A stretch of 34,321 nucleotides of DNA from IMG/VR virus record IMGVR_UViG_3300029913_000071, positions 1-34,321 of that record. One strand, given 5' to 3'. Positions 31,616 through 34,321 of the stretch are shown here, piece by piece (positions within the stretch are counted from its first letter, which is position 1; each line of letters opens with the position of its first letter). Both the position numbers and the translations under genes were made by a program. Under the pieces are notes generated by a model. That model saw only the letters and a list, made by a program, of their open reading frames with translations. It had not been told where the DNA came from and ran no database searches. Source of the DNA: a virus.

Positions 31616-33422
31616 TCACACCAACTTCTTTAGTTTTTTTCTTACTTTTAGATGGTTTAATAGTTAATGAGATATCAAAAGTTAAAGCCTGGCTAATTTT
31701 TAATTTATCAGCATCTGACAATTTTGCCACAATTTTGTCATAAAGTATATTTTCCTGCTCTGCTACATTATTTGGACAAAAATATTGTTTAACCATAGAA
31801 CCGTGTGATGGAAGAGTTAGTATAGGTCCTCCCTTATGTTTTTCTCCATTATGCCCAGAAAAATTTGTAGAGCCTAATCTTGCTGTTCTATTAGTTTGAC
31901 TATATTGGGCATTGATTGTCCAATGTCCTATACGTTTGTAGCTTCTTGAACCCTCATTCAACACACCACTATACCCTCTATAAGAATAAGTAGAGTATAA
32001 TTTAAGTAGCTTTTTAAGTTTGGACAGCTTAAAAATAAATGGATGAAACAGAATCAAATCATCAAGAGCTTTTTGATTAGTTGATGGAGATTTTTTCTTT
32101 GTTTTATTAAATACTGGAAGATTTAACTTATCTTTATTAAATAATATATTACCTAATTGTTTACCGGAAGCTATGTTAAAAGTATCCTTATCATCTATGT
32201 ATGAATCAATAAGTGTTATACTATCAGCATAAGTAGCTTTAATTTGTTTTTCATACTCTAATTTAGCTTGTAAAAATCTATCTCTAGAGATAGTATATCC
32301 CTCACAAGCCAATTCATTAGACGTTATAATAACTTTATGTGGAATCTTATAGTAGAAACTCCATAAAGTTCTATCCATATTCTTTTTAAGAAAATTTACA
32401 AGCCTTACAACTGCTAACGCATCCATGGAGGCATATGGAGCCAGGATGTCTAGCGGAACGTCTTCAAAACCATAGGTTCTATCTCCAAGAGCCTCTTTTG
32501 CTGCTTTACCCTTAGTTTCTTTTTTCTTTTTTGAAAAAATTGTAGCCTGTTCCTTAATCCAATCTTTAATTGGGTCTTTATAGGCAGGTAATCCAATTAA
32601 ATGTGTATTTTCTTTTAGGGCTGCTGATTTATTAGCATGGTGATATAAAGTAAGAAGCACCATAGTATCAGCCATGAAATTTTTAGGTTTTCTACCATTA
32701 AATAACTCATGTAATACAAGACCATCATAAGCAAAATTATGCCAGAACTGGGCCTGTTCAGATTCAAAGAATATCTGTTCTGTATATTTTAATACAGTTT
32801 CCTTAGTAAATGTACAATTTCCAGATGCTATAAGAGCATCAGAAGTAGGGATACACCATGCCTCTTCTTCATCAGATAGCCATGCTAGAGAATAACATAG
32901 TAATTTAGGAGCCGGAGATTTTATAAAGGCATTTAGGAAGCTTGTTTCTGTATCAGCTCCAAACGGTTCCTTAAAACACCTATCTCTTAAATAGATTAAA
33001 TCAGCCTCAGTTTTTGCTACAAATAATTTACTAGGCCTACTTTTTACTAAGTCTATATCTTCTATTTTTTTCTTTATTATATCAAATAGATTACTATACA
33101 TGAATTTGTCAGTATAAAACAGCGAGTTGATGCTGTGATTGTCTGTAATAATCGCTATTTGTTTATTATTTATTATGTAGGTAGTTTCTAGCTCATTAAA
33201 GAATAAACCAAGCTCTAACCCATAATTCACAATTAAATCAGCATCAACAGCAGCAATTTGTTCTGTTATATCACTAGTAAAATCAGATGTACAAATAGTT
33301 ATTACGTTTATATCACAACTAGGAGGTCTTGGTATAAACTGATTTAATAATTGTATTTGTTTTGTTTCTTTTAATTCAGGTTGACTATTACACAAAATAA
33401 CTACATTTATAGTTGCTGTCAT
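31581..33422 (-). CDS. DNA polymerase I (family A), N-terminal half: 3'-5' exonuclease and thumb
   Basis: This 613-residue protein has an intact proofreading exonuclease: Exo I D157-x-E159, Exo II N229-x3-D233 and Exo III Y330-x3-D334. The polymerase thumb follows (about 414-480; S-G-K-Q-L-G-N-I-L-F, P-S-T-N and K-L-x-S-T-Y-like), then the R-L-G-S-T-N-F template-contact segment (about 515-521) and G-S-M-V-K-Q-Y-F-C-P (541-550). Motifs A, B and C are absent; they are in the gene at 28626-29930. After residue 550 comes a 63-residue tail that is basic, then acidic (EDSDEDDSDS). Residues 1-125 may be a degenerate uracil-DNA glycosylase-like domain. AAGGA (33428-33432) lies within the end of the upstream nuclease gene. 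Confidence 0.92.
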   Translation of the reverse strand: MTATINVVILCNSQPELKETKQIQLLNQFIPRPPSCDINVITICTSDFTSDITEQIAAVDADLIVNYGLELGLFFNELETTYIINNKQIAIITDNHSINSLFYTDKFMYSNLFDIIKKKIEDIDLVKSRPSKLFVAKTEADLIYLRDRCFKEPFGADTETSFLNAFIKSPAPKLLCYSLAWLSDEEEAWCIPTSDALIASGNCTFTKETVLKYTEQIFFESEQAQFWHNFAYDGLVLHELFNGRKPKNFMADTMVLLTLYHHANKSAALKENTHLIGLPAYKDPIKDWIKEQATIFSKKKKETKGKAAKEALGDRTYGFEDVPLDILAPYASMDALAVVRLVNFLKKNMDRTLWSFYYKIPHKVIITSNELACEGYTISRDRFLQAKLEYEKQIKATYADSITLIDSYIDDKDTFNIASGKQLGNILFNKDKLNLPVFNKTKKKSPSTNQKALDDLILFHPFIFKLSKLKKLLKLYSTYSYRGYSGVLNEGSRSYKRIGHWTINAQYSQTNRTARLGSTNFSGHNGEKHKGGPILTLPSHGSMVKQYFCPNNVAEQENILYDKIVAKLSDADKLKISQALTFDISLTIKPSKSKKKTKEVGVNEDSDEDDSDS

Positions 33423-34313
33423 TTAAGTCCTTATATTAAGTAGCTTAATTTGGTTAATTATGTAATTCTCTAAATTCTTTTCTTCAGTATAGGGTATTAT
33501 AATTAGTTTTATATTATTTTCCTTAGCATATATCACTTTATCTATATCTCTTTGCTTAGCTTTTTCGTGAGCCTCTTTGGTTTTTTGAAAGAAGTTAGGA
33601 AATATGTAATGTTGATAACCATGATATTCAAATGCTATCTTATTTTCTTTATTATAACCATCCCATTGATACCTACTATTAGTATATATAAAATTAGTCT
33701 TTATAAATTTAATACCTAATTTTTGTTCTAATAACTCCTTACATATTTTTTCAGTTTTAAATGAGACGCATTCAGGACACCAACATCCTTTGCTTTTTAT
33801 GTCTTTCCAAATAGCTTCCCATTGATGCCCTTCCTTACATTCCCACAGCATTTTAGTATTGTTATTTATATACTCAGTAGATATTAGTTTACCATTTCTA
33901 TCAATAGCATATTTTTTAAGTTCTTGTATAGAATACTTTATTTTCCCAAAACAATACCAACACCAATTTCCTGAAGATACACTATTCCAACTAGCTTCCC
34001 ATTGATGCCCTTCTTTACATTCCCATAGCATTTTAGTTTTATTACTAGTATATTTATCAGAGATTAACTTTCCTTCTTTATTTTTAGCAAACTCTTGCAG
34101 TTCAATTATAGTTACTTTAGATGCTTCTCTATTACAATGAGGACACCATTGCTGGGAACCTTTAATATTACCCCATCTTGCTTTCCATTGATGACCCTTC
34201 TCACATTCCCATGACATTTTAGTATAACTATTTATGTAAGTAGTATCCAAACATTTACCATGCTTATTAATAGCATAAGTTTGAAGTTCTTCTATAATAA
34301 CTTTTTTACACAT
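33423..34313 (-). CDS. Zinc-finger-array nuclease, probable free-standing homing endonuclease (three repeats)
   Basis: This 296-residue protein is the third member of the family at 1994-2863 and 6159-7226. Zinc-finger repeats start at C37, C99 and C159, with closing CxxC at 57-60, 117-121 (here C-W-Y-C) and 179-182. The C-terminal nuclease domain keeps W-D218-G, E229-x-H231, GYQHY, QRD and IIIPY. Its TAA abuts the ATG of the polymerase N-terminal half (TAAATG), and its last codons supply the AAGGA for that gene. An in-frame TAA just before its own ATG fixes the start in this window. It is the first visible gene of the minus-strand operon. Confidence 0.82.
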   Translation of the reverse strand: MCKKVIIEELQTYAINKHGKCLDTTYINSYTKMSWECEKGHQWKARWGNIKGSQQWCPHCNREASKVTIIELQEFAKNKEGKLISDKYTSNKTKMLWECKEGHQWEASWNSVSSGNWCWYCFGKIKYSIQELKKYAIDRNGKLISTEYINNNTKMLWECKEGHQWEAIWKDIKSKGCWCPECVSFKTEKICKELLEQKLGIKFIKTNFIYTNSRYQWDGYNKENKIAFEYHGYQHYIFPNFFQKTKEAHEKAKQRDIDKVIYAKENNIKLIIIPYTEEKNLENYIINQIKLLNIRT

Positions 34314-34321
34314 TTACTACC

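Noticed and set aside
29900-31640. Split intein or intron joining the two polymerase halves
   Set aside because: The N-terminal half does not continue into an intein-like block starting with a catalytic Cys or Ser, and the C-terminal half lacks a terminal His-Asn before motif A. I saw no group I or II intron core in the gap, which is filled by coding genes. RNA sequencing would settle it.
1-34321. CRISPR arrays, tRNA genes, integrase or attachment sites
   Set aside because: I saw no regularly spaced short repeats, no cloverleaf-like sequence in the small gaps, and no recombinase gene. A tRNA scan on the full genome would be needed to exclude tRNAs elsewhere.
1-34321. Recoding of TAG as Gln, as in some gut phages
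   Set aside because: Five genes end naturally at TAG with a ribosome binding site or the next gene right after, and frames do not continue meaningfully through it.

Overview
The window is a piece of a large, AT-rich, double-stranded DNA tailed phage with a contractile tail. It could be a virus genome or an assembled virus-like contig; the host cannot be named from sequence. The phage assignment rests on a T4 gp6/baseplate-J-like baseplate wedge protein, several long repeat-rich fibre or adhesin proteins, a family A DNA polymerase, a phage-encoded sigma factor and five homing-type endonuclease genes in 34 kb. The standard genetic code fits: all reading frames stay open with TGG as Trp. The 39 stop codons I read are 34 TAA and 5 TAG, with no TGA.

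Layout. Positions 1-24263 are almost all on the + strand and hold late structural genes. In order: the 3' end of one structural gene, three virion-like hypotheticals, an FmdB-type zinc ribbon protein, a zinc-finger-array nuclease, the baseplate wedge protein, a conserved virion protein, a second zinc-finger-array nuclease, a large structural protein, two paralogous fibres separated by an HNH nuclease, one minus-strand gene, a long repeat fibre, an adhesin-like protein, and a run of smaller neck/tail-like and hypothetical genes. A strong bidirectional terminator at about 24336-24357 separates this block from the minus-strand block. The minus-strand block runs from the right edge down to 24382 as one tightly packed, mostly overlapping operon. 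In transcription order it reads: zinc-finger-array nuclease, N-terminal half of DNA polymerase I, two hypotheticals, LAGLIDADG nuclease, C-terminal half of DNA polymerase I, two hypotheticals, a GP88-like protein, another small hypothetical, a FliA/sigma-28-like sigma factor, a small coiled-coil protein, an N6-adenine DNA methyltransferase and a PD-(D/E)XK endonuclease.

How it may work together. The most interesting signal is the match between the phage sigma factor and two sites in the late region. The sigma factor closely resembles bacterial FliA in the segments that read promoters. Two intergenic + strand sites (6113-6139 and 19277-19302) resemble the FliA promoter consensus TAAAGTTT-N11-GCCGATAA. 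This suggests a late switch in which an operon made earlier supplies a flagellar-type sigma factor that turns on selected structural genes. One of these sites drives what looks like a stand-alone unit: promoter, strong ribosome binding site, 104-residue protein, terminator.

Other notable points are a polymerase I split between the template-binding region and motif A, with a homing endonuclease in the gap; a probable phage-borne restriction-modification pair; and three related nucleases built from about 60-residue zinc-finger repeats plus a PD-(D/E)XK-like domain.
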